The translations under genes and the position numbers were made by a program. Shown here piece after piece: positions 47,244 through 55,764 of a stretch of 64,000 bases of DNA. The notes under the pieces are model-generated. The model saw only the letters and a program-made list of their open reading frames with translations. It made no database searches and had not been told where the DNA came from. The DNA is from an uncultured Granulosicoccaceae bacterium (lineage in GTDB: Bacteria > Pseudomonadota > Gammaproteobacteria > Granulosicoccales > Granulosicoccaceae): positions 80,103 through 144,102 of the forward strand of contig CALGLE010000010.1 in the NCBI GenBank assembly GCA_937930305.1. Direction: 5' to 3'. Within the stretch, counting starts at the first letter, position 1. The number at the start of each line of letters is the position of its first letter.

Positions 47244-49217
47244 ATGAGTGTCGCTCCGCCCTCCAGCCCGAGCCCAAATCGCGCCGACAACGCTAGCGAA
47301 ACCGAGCAATCTCAACCCTCTCAATTCGGTTTGCTACGCCAGCGCCGTTTCCTGCCGTACTTTGTTACGCAGGTGGCCGGTGCGTTTAACGACAACGTCT
47401 ACAAGAATGCCATGGTGGCCTTGATCGCGTTCTCGGGTCTCGCAGCAAGCGCAGAATCCAGTGGTCAGGCTACGTTGCTCATTAACCTTGCGGCCGGTCT
47501 TTTTATCATGCCGTTTTTTCTGTTCTCAGCCATCGCTGGGGACGTGGCGGATAAATACGAGAAATCGTTCCTCATTCGGCGCATCAAATTCGTTGAAATC
47601 ATCATCATGATGATCGGTGTCGTGGGCTTTGCCACAGGCAGCCTACCCCTGCAATTTGTGGTGTTATTTCTAATGGGTGTGCAGTCCACCTTTTTCGGTC
47701 CCATTAAATACGGCATCTTGCCGCAACATTTGTCATCCAAGGAGTTGGTGGGTGGCAATGGGCTGGTGGAGCTGGGCACATTTTTAGCCATCTTGCTTGG
47801 CACCATTGTGGGCACGCAAAGCATTGTGCGGGCGGCTGATGGCAACACCTGGCCAGTATCCATCGTTATCTTGGTGGTGGCGGTGTTCGGTTTTTTCTCG
47901 AGCCAATCAATTCCTAACTCTCCAGCCAATGATCCGCAATTGGTGCTCACGAAACACTGGTTTCGCGACAACCTTACCTTAGTGAAATACACCTACAAAA
48001 ATCGGGTGATATTTCAATCTATCTTGGGAATTTCTTGGTTCTGGTTTATGGGGGCATCCTATTTAGCGCAATTTCCGGTGTTTGCAGCCGATGTGCTGGG
48101 GGCAGGCTCAGGGGCTGGCGGTGGCAATTTGTTTACGCTGCTGCTGGCGTTATTTTCGGTCAGCATCGGCATCGGATCAGCTTTGTGCGAACGTTTGTCT
48201 CACGGCCGTGTGGAACTGGGGCTTGTGCCATTCGGTGCGTTTGGTTTAACTGTGTTTGGGGCGTGGTTGTATCTGGCCACGCCGGCAGAACCCTTAGGGG
48301 TCGGTTTGACGATAAAAGAATTTTTATCTCAATCCTCTGGACGATCCGTCATCGCTGCTGTGTTTGGTATTGGTTTGTTTGGCGGCTTTTACATCGTGCC
48401 TTTATACGCCGTTATACAAGCGCGCAGTCGACCTGATCGTCTGGCTCGTGCCATTGCCTGCAACAACATCATGAACGCGGTGTTTATGGTGATGTCAGCT
48501 GTGTTGGCTATTGCGTTAACTGCCTTGGGCGTCAGCATCGCTGGGTTGTTTCTAACCCTGGTTGTTTTGAATACCTTGGTTGCCATTTACATTTTTCGCC
48601 AAGTGCCCGAATTTTTAATGCGGTTTCTGATTTGGATTTTGATACATACCCTCTATAGGGTACGGGTAAAAAACTTACCGCGCATCCCCGAAAACGGATC
48701 GGTGTTGTTGGTGGCCAATCATGTCAGCTTTGTTGACGCACTCATTATTGGCGGTTGTGTTACTCGGCCCGTACGCTTTGTCATGTATCACAAGATCTTT
48801 CATATTCCTATTATGAGCTTCATATTTAAAACCGCGCGTGCGATTCCGATTGCTGGTCGTCGAGAAGATGAAACTATGTATAACCGAGCGTTTGATGAAA
48901 TGCGCAATGCGGTGGATGCAGGCGAAGTGCTGTGTATTTTCCCAGAAGGCCAGATAACTCGAGACGGCGAATTAAATGAATTTCGCCCCGGTGTGCTCAC
49001 ACTATTAAACGACAAGCCCTTAGACGTGATTCCGATGGCCCTTCGCGGGCTTTGGGGCAGTTTGTTCAGTCGTGAAGGCGGCCGGGCTTTTTTTAAATTG
49101 CCGCGCAGGTTATTTGCGCGCATTGAACTGGTTGTGGGTCAGCCAGTTGCCCCGCAGGACGTCACTATGGAAAAATTACAGGCTGATGTGCTAGCGCTTC
49201 GTGGTGATGTGAAGTAA
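47244..49217 (+). CDS. Fusion of MFS lysophospholipid-transporter-like domain and PlsC acyltransferase
   Basis: A 657-residue inner-membrane protein. Residues of about 25-450 form an LplT-like major facilitator with twelve helices, starting RFLPYFVTQVAGAFNDNVYK. Residues of about 475-657 form a 1-acyl-glycerophosphate acyltransferase domain with the catalytic NHVSFVD (His493, Asp498) and FPEGQITRDG. It would flip and re-acylate lysophospholipids. In some proteobacteria a third, acyl-ACP synthetase (Aas) domain is fused; that domain is missing here. Confidence 0.93.
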   Translation: MSVAPPSSPSPNRADNASETEQSQPSQFGLLRQRRFLPYFVTQVAGAFNDNVYKNAMVALIAFSGLAASAESSGQATLLINLAAGLFIMPFFLFSAIAGDVADKYEKSFLIRRIKFVEIIIMMIGVVGFATGSLPLQFVVLFLMGVQSTFFGPIKYGILPQHLSSKELVGGNGLVELGTFLAILLGTIVGTQSIVRAADGNTWPVSIVILVVAVFGFFSSQSIPNSPANDPQLVLTKHWFRDNLTLVKYTYKNRVIFQSILGISWFWFMGASYLAQFPVFAADVLGAGSGAGGGNLFTLLLALFSVSIGIGSALCERLSHGRVELGLVPFGAFGLTVFGAWLYLATPAEPLGVGLTIKEFLSQSSGRSVIAAVFGIGLFGGFYIVPLYAVIQARSRPDRLARAIACNNIMNAVFMVMSAVLAIALTALGVSIAGLFLTLVVLNTLVAIYIFRQVPEFLMRFLIWILIHTLYRVRVKNLPRIPENGSVLLVANHVSFVDALIIGGCVTRPVRFVMYHKIFHIPIMSFIFKTARAIPIAGRREDETMYNRAFDEMRNAVDAGEVLCIFPEGQITRDGELNEFRPGVLTLLNDKPLDVIPMALRGLWGSLFSREGGRAFFKLPRRLFARIELVVGQPVAPQDVTMEKLQADVLALRGDVK

Positions 49218-49259
49218 CGTGTTGCACGAATTATTGTTTTTGACCCGAGTTAGATTTTC

Positions 49260-49703
49260 ATGAGTGTTCCCAGCGCAGCCGATACGGCAACTGATCCTCG
49301 CCTGCCAAAGGGCGCGCCCTTGTATGAAATGGATATCGTGGTCAAATGGGGTGATATGGATGCGCTTGGGCACGTTAACAATGCCCAATATTTTCGCTAC
49401 TTTGAACAAGTGCGATTAACCTGGTACGAGGCCTCGGGCTGCGGTGTGTTAGGTGATACCAACGATGGGTTTGTTATCGTCAATAACTACGCTGAATACT
49501 TGCGCTCAGTGAAATGGCCGGCCACGGTCAAGGTTCGAATGGCAGGTCACACGCCAGGCAGAAGTTCTTTCATGAGCACCTATACCTTGTGTGTTAACAA
49601 TGAGTTATACACCACGGGTTACTCCAAGGTGGTTTGGATAGATACACAAAAAAACCAGTCCATCCCTTTGCCCGATTCTGTACGCCAGCAATTACTGACG
49701 TAA
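49260..49703 (+). CDS. Acyl-CoA thioesterase, 4HBT family
   Basis: A 147-residue hot-dog-fold thioesterase. The active-site segment GDMDALGHVNNAQYF places the catalytic Asp at residue 34, as in YbgC and 4-hydroxybenzoyl-CoA thioesterases. It probably hydrolyses short- or medium-chain acyl-CoA. Placed 42 bases after the acyltransferase fusion and just before a Nudix gene, it may be part of the same transcript. Confidence 0.9.
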   Translation: MSVPSAADTATDPRLPKGAPLYEMDIVVKWGDMDALGHVNNAQYFRYFEQVRLTWYEASGCGVLGDTNDGFVIVNNYAEYLRSVKWPATVKVRMAGHTPGRSSFMSTYTLCVNNELYTTGYSKVVWIDTQKNQSIPLPDSVRQQLLT

Positions 49704-49723
49704 TCACCGAGGTATCTAAGTCC

Positions 49724-50311
49724 ATGTCATCTGAATTGGCACCCCATGGCTATTGCCAAACCTGCGGAAAACCGACTGCACAACTCACTCCCGAGGGTGA
49801 CAATCGGGAGCGCCGGGTGTGTGCGTCTTGCGGAGTGATTCACTATGAAAACCCAAAGAATGTAGTGGGTTGTTTATTGGAGTGGCGCGGTAACATTCTA
49901 TTGTGTAAGCGTGGCATTGAGCCCCGTTATGGCTACTGGACATTGCCGGCGGGTTTTATGGAAAACGGCGAATCAACGCGGGAAGGTGCGCTACGAGAAG
50001 CGCGTGAAGAAGCATCCGCAGAGTGCGATGATTTAAAACTGTTTGGAGTTTATAACCTGCCACGTATCAGCCAGGTTTACTTAATGTTTTATGGTCGCTT
50101 AAAAGAGGGGTACGCAAAAGCTAACGAAGAAACCCTTGAGGTGCAGTTATTTGATGAAAAAGATATCCCTTGGGATGAGTTAGCTTTTCCGGTTATCACA
50201 GAAGCGTTAAGTCGTTACTGCGAGCGTCATACCGATCGTTCGCGGCAAGTGCACTTGGCTGATATTTACAGTCGCCCCGGTGAGCCCTTAGAGATAGTGA
50301 GACACACATGA
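49724..50311 (+). CDS. Nudix hydrolase with N-terminal zinc ribbon
   Basis: A 195-residue Nudix protein. A zinc ribbon is formed by Cys11, Cys14, Cys33 and Cys36. The Nudix box GFMENGESTREGALREAREEAS fits the pattern except that the final Gly is Ser. The NudC-like ribbon suggests a nucleotide-diphosphate or NADH-type substrate, but the protein is shorter than NudC. The ATG at 49724 is chosen because it starts the ribbon and follows a GAGG site. It overlaps the next gene by four bases. Confidence 0.87.
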   Translation: MSSELAPHGYCQTCGKPTAQLTPEGDNRERRVCASCGVIHYENPKNVVGCLLEWRGNILLCKRGIEPRYGYWTLPAGFMENGESTREGALREAREEASAECDDLKLFGVYNLPRISQVYLMFYGRLKEGYAKANEETLEVQLFDEKDIPWDELAFPVITEALSRYCERHTDRSRQVHLADIYSRPGEPLEIVRHT

Positions 50312-51045
50312 ATGCCACGGTTGAACTTTTACTGTCGCACCGATCTATTCGCAAATTTGAAAATCGGGTGGTGCCAGAGGATGTACTGCAAACTTTAGTG
50401 AAGTGTGGGCAAGCGGCGGCTACATCCAGCAATGTGCAAGCGGTAACCGCCATCCATGTCACTCAAGCGGATACTCGGGAACAGCTTAGCTTCTTGGCAG
50501 GCGGTCAGCCTTATGTGGCTACAGCAGGTGCTTTCTTGGTCTACTGCGCTGATTTACGCCGTTCGATGAACGCGTGTGAGTCGCAGGGTGGTGAGTTTTC
50601 ACCCGGCATGATGGAGCATTTTCTGATTGCCAGTATCGATGTGGGTATAGCGGCTCAAAACACCGTCGTAGCCGCAGAGTCGATGGGCTTAGGCATTTGT
50701 TACATTGGTGGGCTTCGTAACAAACCGTCTGAAGTAGCATCGCTTCTGAAATTACCTGAGCAAGTGTATCCCGTGTTTGGTCTGTGCTTGGGTTATCCAG
50801 CTCAGAACCCTGAAGTGAAGCCGCGGTTGCCCATTGATGCTGTTCTGATGAAGGATGTGTATGACGATACTGCGCAAGCTAAACTGCTAAAGCAGTACGA
50901 TGCCACCTTGCGTGAATATTATAAAACGCGCACCGGCGGCAATAAAGACAGCAGCTGGAGTGAAGAGATGAAAGCGTTGGTGGGAAAGGAATCAAGGCCC
51001 CATATGAAAAGCTTTCTAGCCGATCAAGGGTTTGCCATCAAGTAA
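50308..51045 (+). CDS. Oxygen-insensitive NADPH nitroreductase (NfsA-like)
   Basis: A 245-residue FMN-dependent nitroreductase. The start TVELLLSHRSIRKFENRVVP and the YIGGLRNKPSEVASLLKLP and YPVFGLCLGYP segments are typical of NfsA/FRP-type enzymes, as is the length. It reduces nitroaromatics or quinones with NADPH in the cytoplasm. The start ATG overlaps the Nudix stop codon. Two imperfect hairpins follow it. Confidence 0.92.
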   Translation: MNATVELLLSHRSIRKFENRVVPEDVLQTLVKCGQAAATSSNVQAVTAIHVTQADTREQLSFLAGGQPYVATAGAFLVYCADLRRSMNACESQGGEFSPGMMEHFLIASIDVGIAAQNTVVAAESMGLGICYIGGLRNKPSEVASLLKLPEQVYPVFGLCLGYPAQNPEVKPRLPIDAVLMKDVYDDTAQAKLLKQYDATLREYYKTRTGGNKDSSWSEEMKALVGKESRPHMKSFLADQGFAIK

Positions 51046-51052
51046 GTGTATG

Positions 51053-51104
51053 GCGGCATCCATGCCGCGATCACAACACGACCCGTTAAGCTCGTGTGGT
51101 TTTA
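51053..51104 (+). terminator. Possible terminator after the nitroreductase gene
   Basis: A seven-base palindrome gcggcat/atgccgc (51053-51068) is followed by a six-base stem acacga/tcgtgt (51076-51097) and a short T tract. The stem is modest, so termination is uncertain. It separates the gene from convergent fadD. Confidence 0.4.
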
Positions 51105-51106
51105 CC

Positions 51107-52777
51107 TTACAGCTCACGCAGTTCGCGGCGAAGAATTTTACCCACATTGGTTTTAGGCAATTCATCAACGAACTGTACGACTTTGGGGCGTTTGTATCCG
51201 GTTAAATGCTCTTTGCAATGCGCCTTCACGTCGGCTTCAGTTAACGCAGGATCACTCTTAACAATAACCACTTTAACCACTTCGCCAGAATGATCGTCTG
51301 GAATGCCAATAGCGCCCGCTTCTAAAATCCCATCATGCGTGGCTAGAACGCCTTCAATTTCATTGGGATAAACATTGAAACCAGACACCAATATCATGTC
51401 TTTTAATCGATCAACAATTCGAAAGTAACCGTTTTCGTCCATTTCAGCCACGTCACCGGTGTGCAGCCAGCCATCACTGTCGATGGTTTTGGCCGTCTCT
51501 TCAGGGCGATTCCAATATCCCACCATGACTTGCGGACCCCGTATACACAGTTCGCCTGCTTCACCCACGCCCAGCGCGTTATTGTTTTCATCGCGAACGG
51601 AAGCATCGGTGCCGGAAATAGGTAGGCCAATCGATCCGTTATATTCTTCTAACGTGGTTGGGTTCATACAAGCTGCGGGGCTGGTTTCGGTTAAGCCGTA
51701 GGCTTCGATCAACGGTAAGCCGGTGATGTTTTTCCAGCGATCAGCAACCGCCTTTTGCACGGCCATGCCGCCACCTAACACCAAGCGCAAATGTGAGAAG
51801 TTGGTTTCTGCAAAGCCTGGTGTATTCATTAACGCATTGAACAGCGTGTTAACACCAGTAATAGCTGTGAAGTTGTGCTTGTTCAGCTCTTTAACAAAAC
51901 CTGGCATGTCCCGAGGGTTAGTGATAAGAATATTTTTTGCGCCTAAGCGCATATACGTTAAGCAATTCGCGGTCAATGCGAAGATGTGATAAAGCGGTAG
52001 AGCGGTAATGATGATTTCATCGCCTTCCTTAACTTTTCCATCATTGGTTATCCAGGTGTACGCCTGTTCAATGTTAGACACCATATTGCCGTGACTTAAC
52101 ATCGCACCTTTAGAAACACCTGTGGTGCCTCCGGTGTATTGCAAGAAGGCGATGTCATCTAGGGTTAAATCAACCACCTTGGCTGGTGGTAAAGATGCAC
52201 CTTGTGCGAGCACATCCTTGAACGATACAGCTTGTGGCAAGTTAAATGCGGGTACCATTTTCTTAACGTACTTGATAACAAAATTCACCAGCATTGATTT
52301 TGGGAAGTCCAGCATGTCGGCCACACGAGTGGTGATGACGGTTTCCACATCGGTATGCTCGATCACATCGGATAAGGTTTGCGCGAACATCTCAACCACC
52401 ACAATGGCTTTCGCACCAGAGTCTTTTAATTGATGCTGTAATTCACGGTCAGTGTAGAGCGGGTTAGTGTTTACCACGGTTAAGCCTGCTCGTAATGCAC
52501 CGAACACGGCTACCGGGTATTGCAACAAATTCGGCATCATGATCGCGATGCGATCGCCTTTTTTTAAGTTGGTTTTTTGTTGAATGTAGGCTGCAAAGTA
52601 TTGCGTTAACCTATCCAACTCGGCGTAGTCGATCGACTTGCCCATGTTGTGCATCGCCGGTGAATTGGCAAATTTTTGCGTGGATTCAGTAAAGATGTCC
52701 ACCACCGAGTTGTACTTTCCGGTGTCAATTTCGGCTGGCATGCCAGGCGGGTAGGAATTAAGCCAGGGTTTATCCAC
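51107..52777 (-). CDS. fadD: Long-chain fatty acid-CoA ligase
   Basis: A 556-residue AMP-forming ligase that activates fatty acids at the inner membrane. It starts with GTG, preceded by a GGAGAGAG site. The core motifs are YTGGTTGVSKGAMLSH, AYGLTETSPAACMNP and GWLHTGDVAEMDENGY, with the FadD signature region around RLKDMILVSGFNVYPNE. The length is close to Escherichia coli FadD (561). It precedes the YchJ-like gene's neighbourhood on the same strand and is not part of the IclR-linked cluster. Confidence 0.95.
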   Translation of the reverse strand: MDKPWLNSYPPGMPAEIDTGKYNSVVDIFTESTQKFANSPAMHNMGKSIDYAELDRLTQYFAAYIQQKTNLKKGDRIAIMMPNLLQYPVAVFGALRAGLTVVNTNPLYTDRELQHQLKDSGAKAIVVVEMFAQTLSDVIEHTDVETVITTRVADMLDFPKSMLVNFVIKYVKKMVPAFNLPQAVSFKDVLAQGASLPPAKVVDLTLDDIAFLQYTGGTTGVSKGAMLSHGNMVSNIEQAYTWITNDGKVKEGDEIIITALPLYHIFALTANCLTYMRLGAKNILITNPRDMPGFVKELNKHNFTAITGVNTLFNALMNTPGFAETNFSHLRLVLGGGMAVQKAVADRWKNITGLPLIEAYGLTETSPAACMNPTTLEEYNGSIGLPISGTDASVRDENNNALGVGEAGELCIRGPQVMVGYWNRPEETAKTIDSDGWLHTGDVAEMDENGYFRIVDRLKDMILVSGFNVYPNEIEGVLATHDGILEAGAIGIPDDHSGEVVKVVIVKSDPALTEADVKAHCKEHLTGYKRPKVVQFVDELPKTNVGKILRRELREL

Positions 52778-52813
52778 TTCTCTCTCCAGGTTCTGTCAGT
52801 GTCGGAAGCGCGT

Positions 52814-53308
52814 TTACGCTTTACCGCAGCACTTTTTGTATTTTTTTCCGCTGCCACAGTGGCACGGGTCATTGCGTCCTAGCTTGGGTTCATCACGCTT
52901 AAAAGGCTGGATGTCAGGCATTTCCGCATCGCGAAAATACCAGTCTCCCTGATAACGTTCAAACACACCTAACTCATGGTGTGTTTGGCGACGTTTTTGC
53001 GGATCACGGTAGTGCGCCATAAATTCGATGCGCGCTTCGGTGTCTTCCGCACTTCCCCCTTCAACGCTGATGACAGCGAGATTCATCCATTCCGAATCAC
53101 GCGCCCAGCGAGCGGTTGCGTTTTCATCGATATCGGTTCGAGTGGCGGGGTGGTGAGTTCTTAAAATGAACCCCATGTTGGCTTGAGTATGGGCGGTGTA
53201 TCGGGCGCGCATTAGGCTTTCCGCTTCAGCAGGTTTTTCCCGCCCACTGATGTAAGGTTCGCAGCATGCCTCAAGGGTTTGGCCTGAGCCGCATGGGCAA
53301 TCGGTCAT
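52814..53308 (-). CDS. YchJ-family protein with SEC-C motifs (UPF0225)
   Basis: A 164-residue cytoplasmic protein. It starts with the Cys-rich [16 protein letters not shown] and ends with the zinc-binding SEC-C motif [16 protein letters not shown]. The central NTF2-like domain contains the [20 protein letters not shown] segment. This layout is that of YchJ. Its role is not established. It is transcribed toward fadD, 36 bases upstream of that gene's start. Confidence 0.93.
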   Translation of the reverse strand: MTDCPCGSGQTLEACCEPYISGREKPAEAESLMRARYTAHTQANMGFILRTHHPATRTDIDENATARWARDSEWMNLAVISVEGGSAEDTEARIEFMAHYRDPQKRRQTHHELGVFERYQGDWYFRDAEMPDIQPFKRDEPKLGRNDPCHCGSGKKYKKCCGKA

Positions 53309-53362
53309 TCGTTACTCAATTTAAAGTGATCCAGGTAATAACGCGAGTGTAACGCAGCCTAA

Positions 53363-53707
53363 TCAATGGGTGTAAACACGAGCGCCTTCCGCATCCAAAG
53401 TGAATGGAAATCGAACCAAAGTTACACGATTGCCTTCAACGGTGATGAACGCAGTATCACGCCATGCACCATCGTCGGTAAATTCGAATCGATACAGCCG
53501 TCGCCATCCCACGCTGCCAGATTTCAGCCGGATTGGTTTCAAACTGGCCAAGGCCACTGTTTGATCCAAAAACTGCACTTTTTGCCGTTGGCATTGCATC
53601 TTTGCGGTTGAAACGGCTAATTCGCGGGCTCTCAGGCTACTCCACCAGAAACCCATGATGGCGCCAAGGCTAAGCACCAGAAACAATTGTGGGTAAAACG
53701 AATTCAA
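53363..53707 (-). CDS. DUF3301-family membrane-anchored protein
   Basis: A 114-residue protein beginning with a hydrophobic helix (residues 5-25) and followed by a cytoplasmic or periplasmic domain with the conserved CQRQKVQFLDQTVAL and RRLYRFEFTDDG segments that identify DUF3301. The first codon is TTG with little ribosome-binding sequence, so the exact start is uncertain. Function unknown. It is divergent from the DUF1244 gene. Confidence 0.85.
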   Translation of the reverse strand: MNSFYPQLFLVLSLGAIMGFWWSSLRARELAVSTAKMQCQRQKVQFLDQTVALASLKPIRLKSGSVGWRRLYRFEFTDDGAWRDTAFITVEGNRVTLVRFPFTLDAEGARVYTH

Positions 53708-53785
53708 AAGAGATTCACTGGTAAGCCGATGGCATTGGTTGGATAATGTGCGTTAATTTAGGAAGATTCAAGCACGAGCATAAAT

Positions 53786-54106
53786 ATGACAACCTCTTCG
53801 GATATTCCCGCGTCGACCACGCAAACTGAGCTGGAAGCGGCCGCGTTTCGAACGCTGGTGGCGCATTTGCAGAAACGGACCGATGTGCAAAACATTGATT
53901 TAATGAACCTATCGGGCTTCTGCCGTAATTGCTTATCCAAGTATATGGTGGCGGCAGCAACGGAGCGTGGTGTGGAATTAAATTATGACCAAGCGCGTGA
54001 GCAGGTCTACGGTATGCCCTATGACGAATGGAAGCGACAGCATCAAACAGAGGCCACGGACGCACAGAAAGCGGCCTATGCTGCGACTCATCCCAGTCAC
54101 GAATGA
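53786..54106 (+). CDS. DUF1244-domain protein
   Basis: A 106-residue soluble protein with the DUF1244 signature FRTLVAHLQKRTDVQNIDLM and GFCRNCLSKY, ending in YGMPYDEWKRQHQ. Members are conserved in proteobacteria without a firm function. The stop codon overlaps the start of the following gene (ATGA), so the two are coupled. Confidence 0.9.
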   Translation: MTTSSDIPASTTQTELEAAAFRTLVAHLQKRTDVQNIDLMNLSGFCRNCLSKYMVAAATERGVELNYDQAREQVYGMPYDEWKRQHQTEATDAQKAAYAATHPSHE

Positions 54107-54546
54107 CCGCAGTCGTCTGCATTGCCGATGACCAGGATTGGCTGGAGGCCATGGAAGCGCAAGCGAGGTCACCGTTACAACGGGTCAGCTGGCCAGAATT
54201 TGATCAAAAATCGTTGACTCTGGCGGATGCGCGCCGTGTCGGTTTGGCTCGAATGGAGGCCGAGCCGATTGTCCTGAATCAAAGACTGGGCCGGCTATGC
54301 CGAGCATTTCCAGCGGGCGCCATCGTGGAGTGGGTGGGTTCGGATGCGGTCGCTGATGAGCAATTTTTCGCTTACGGCTTTAAAAAACTATTGGGCAAAG
54401 ATATTGAATTGCCCAATGAAAACGGTTGTGACAATTTTTTGCTGAGTACTGCGCGTTGCTTTGAATATCGTCTGAGTGACTACAAGGCTGTGCCGGATTG
54501 GTTGAACGCCAGATTCTGGGCGCATCCTGAGCGATTTCATCTATAA
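54103..54546 (+). CDS. Conserved hypothetical protein (DUF6231-like)
   Basis: A 147-residue soluble protein with no recognisable catalytic motif. The phrases WVGSDAVADEQFFAYGFKKL and FEYRLSDYKAVPDWLNARFW suggest a conserved gammaproteobacterial family often found next to DUF1244 genes. The ATG at 54103 overlaps the DUF1244 stop, which fixes the start. Function unknown. Confidence 0.75.
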   Translation: MTAVVCIADDQDWLEAMEAQARSPLQRVSWPEFDQKSLTLADARRVGLARMEAEPIVLNQRLGRLCRAFPAGAIVEWVGSDAVADEQFFAYGFKKLLGKDIELPNENGCDNFLLSTARCFEYRLSDYKAVPDWLNARFWAHPERFHL

Positions 54547-54707
54547 CTGTACGGGCTTCTTTACTTCGCTGGGATTCGTGCCTCAGCGTTAACATCGATG
54601 CGTTTCATCTGCGGTGGGCATAGGGTCAGATTTGGTGTACGGTTAACACCTATTCCAGTCATCTCGCCTGCAATCGATTCGCGTCTTACGACCTGAGTCA
54701 TGTTGTC

Positions 54708-55745
54708 ATGAGCAAAATACAAATCACCGAATTACTGGGCGACGGTATCGGCCCAGAACTAGCGGAATCCGTTCATTCGGTAGCCGACTCCTTGCCATGC
54801 GAATTGGAGTTTGTGCCCATTGATTGGAGCCTGGAGGCGCGAGAGCGTCGGGGCGATGACGCCATCGACGAAGCTGAAGAGTCCATGCGTCGCACCAAGC
54901 TGGCGGTTAAGTACCCCACCGTCACCAAAAAACGCAGCCCGAATGCGCTAATTCGGCGCGCCTGTAATTTTAGCGTTATCTACCGTCCCGCTATCTCCAT
55001 AAAAGGCATCAGTTCAAATTTTAAAGAAGATGTGAATCTGCACATTGTGCGAATCGCTACCGGTGGCACCTACGACGATCCCGGCCAATACATCGGCGAC
55101 GATGCCGCTGTTTCTTTGCGCATGGTTGAACGCAAGCCCTGCGAACAAGCAGCTCGATTCGCCTTCGACCTCGCTCGGCGCAAAGGCCTTACCTATGGGG
55201 ATGGCCACTACACCATGACATCCTCGTCGAAACATACCATTCAGCGTGTGACCGATGGCTTGTTCGAAAAAGTCGTGTCTGAAGTGCACAAAGAGTTCGA
55301 AGATGTGCAGCACAACGTGGAACTCTTTGACGCCTTGTTGGCGAAAATTATCATCGACCCGTCTGCCTATGAAGTGGTTTTGGTGCTGAACGAATACGGC
55401 GATTTTCTGTCCGATATGGCATCTGGTTTGGTGGGCAGCTTGGGCACCGGCGCCAGTGGTAACTATTCATTCGACGAGAACAACAAAGTCGACATCGCGA
55501 TGTTCGATCCTGCCGGTGGTACTGCCCCTGACATTGCAGGTAAGAATGTCGCGAATCCGGCGGCGGTCCTGTTGGCGTTTGGAATGTTGTTAGACCATGT
55601 TGATCGATACGATTTAGGGCACGCGCTTCGATTAAGCCTACTGGGTTTAATTGAATCGGGGCAGTGCACTCGAGATCTTGGTGGAAAATTAAATACGGAT
55701 GAATTCACCCAGCTCGTTGTTGAACATATACCAGCGCATTTGTGA
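54708..55745 (+). CDS. Divergent isocitrate/isopropylmalate dehydrogenase-family protein
   Basis: A 345-residue beta-decarboxylating dehydrogenase. Recognisable features are LLGDGIGPEL (9-18), Arg115 and Tyr122, Lys175 in SSKHTIQRVTDGLF, the metal-binding Asp208, Asp232 and Asp236 (YGDFLSDMASG), and GTAPDIAGKNVANP. Two departures are clear: the usual His of HGTAP is Gly270 (PAGGTAP), and the REN-x-E segment reads RIATGGTY. As first gene of the suc operon it is likely an isocitrate dehydrogenase, but another 2-hydroxyacid substrate is possible. It starts 161 bases after the preceding gene. Confidence 0.78.
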   Translation: MSKIQITELLGDGIGPELAESVHSVADSLPCELEFVPIDWSLEARERRGDDAIDEAEESMRRTKLAVKYPTVTKKRSPNALIRRACNFSVIYRPAISIKGISSNFKEDVNLHIVRIATGGTYDDPGQYIGDDAAVSLRMVERKPCEQAARFAFDLARRKGLTYGDGHYTMTSSSKHTIQRVTDGLFEKVVSEVHKEFEDVQHNVELFDALLAKIIIDPSAYEVVLVLNEYGDFLSDMASGLVGSLGTGASGNYSFDENNKVDIAMFDPAGGTAPDIAGKNVANPAAVLLAFGMLLDHVDRYDLGHALRLSLLGLIESGQCTRDLGGKLNTDEFTQLVVEHIPAHL

Positions 55746-55764
55746 CTAGAGACCGATTTCCCTT

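Noticed and set aside
47244..49217. Full Aas-type bifunctional acyltransferase/acyl-ACP synthetase
   Set aside because: No AMP-binding motif is present; only the transporter and PlsC parts can be seen.
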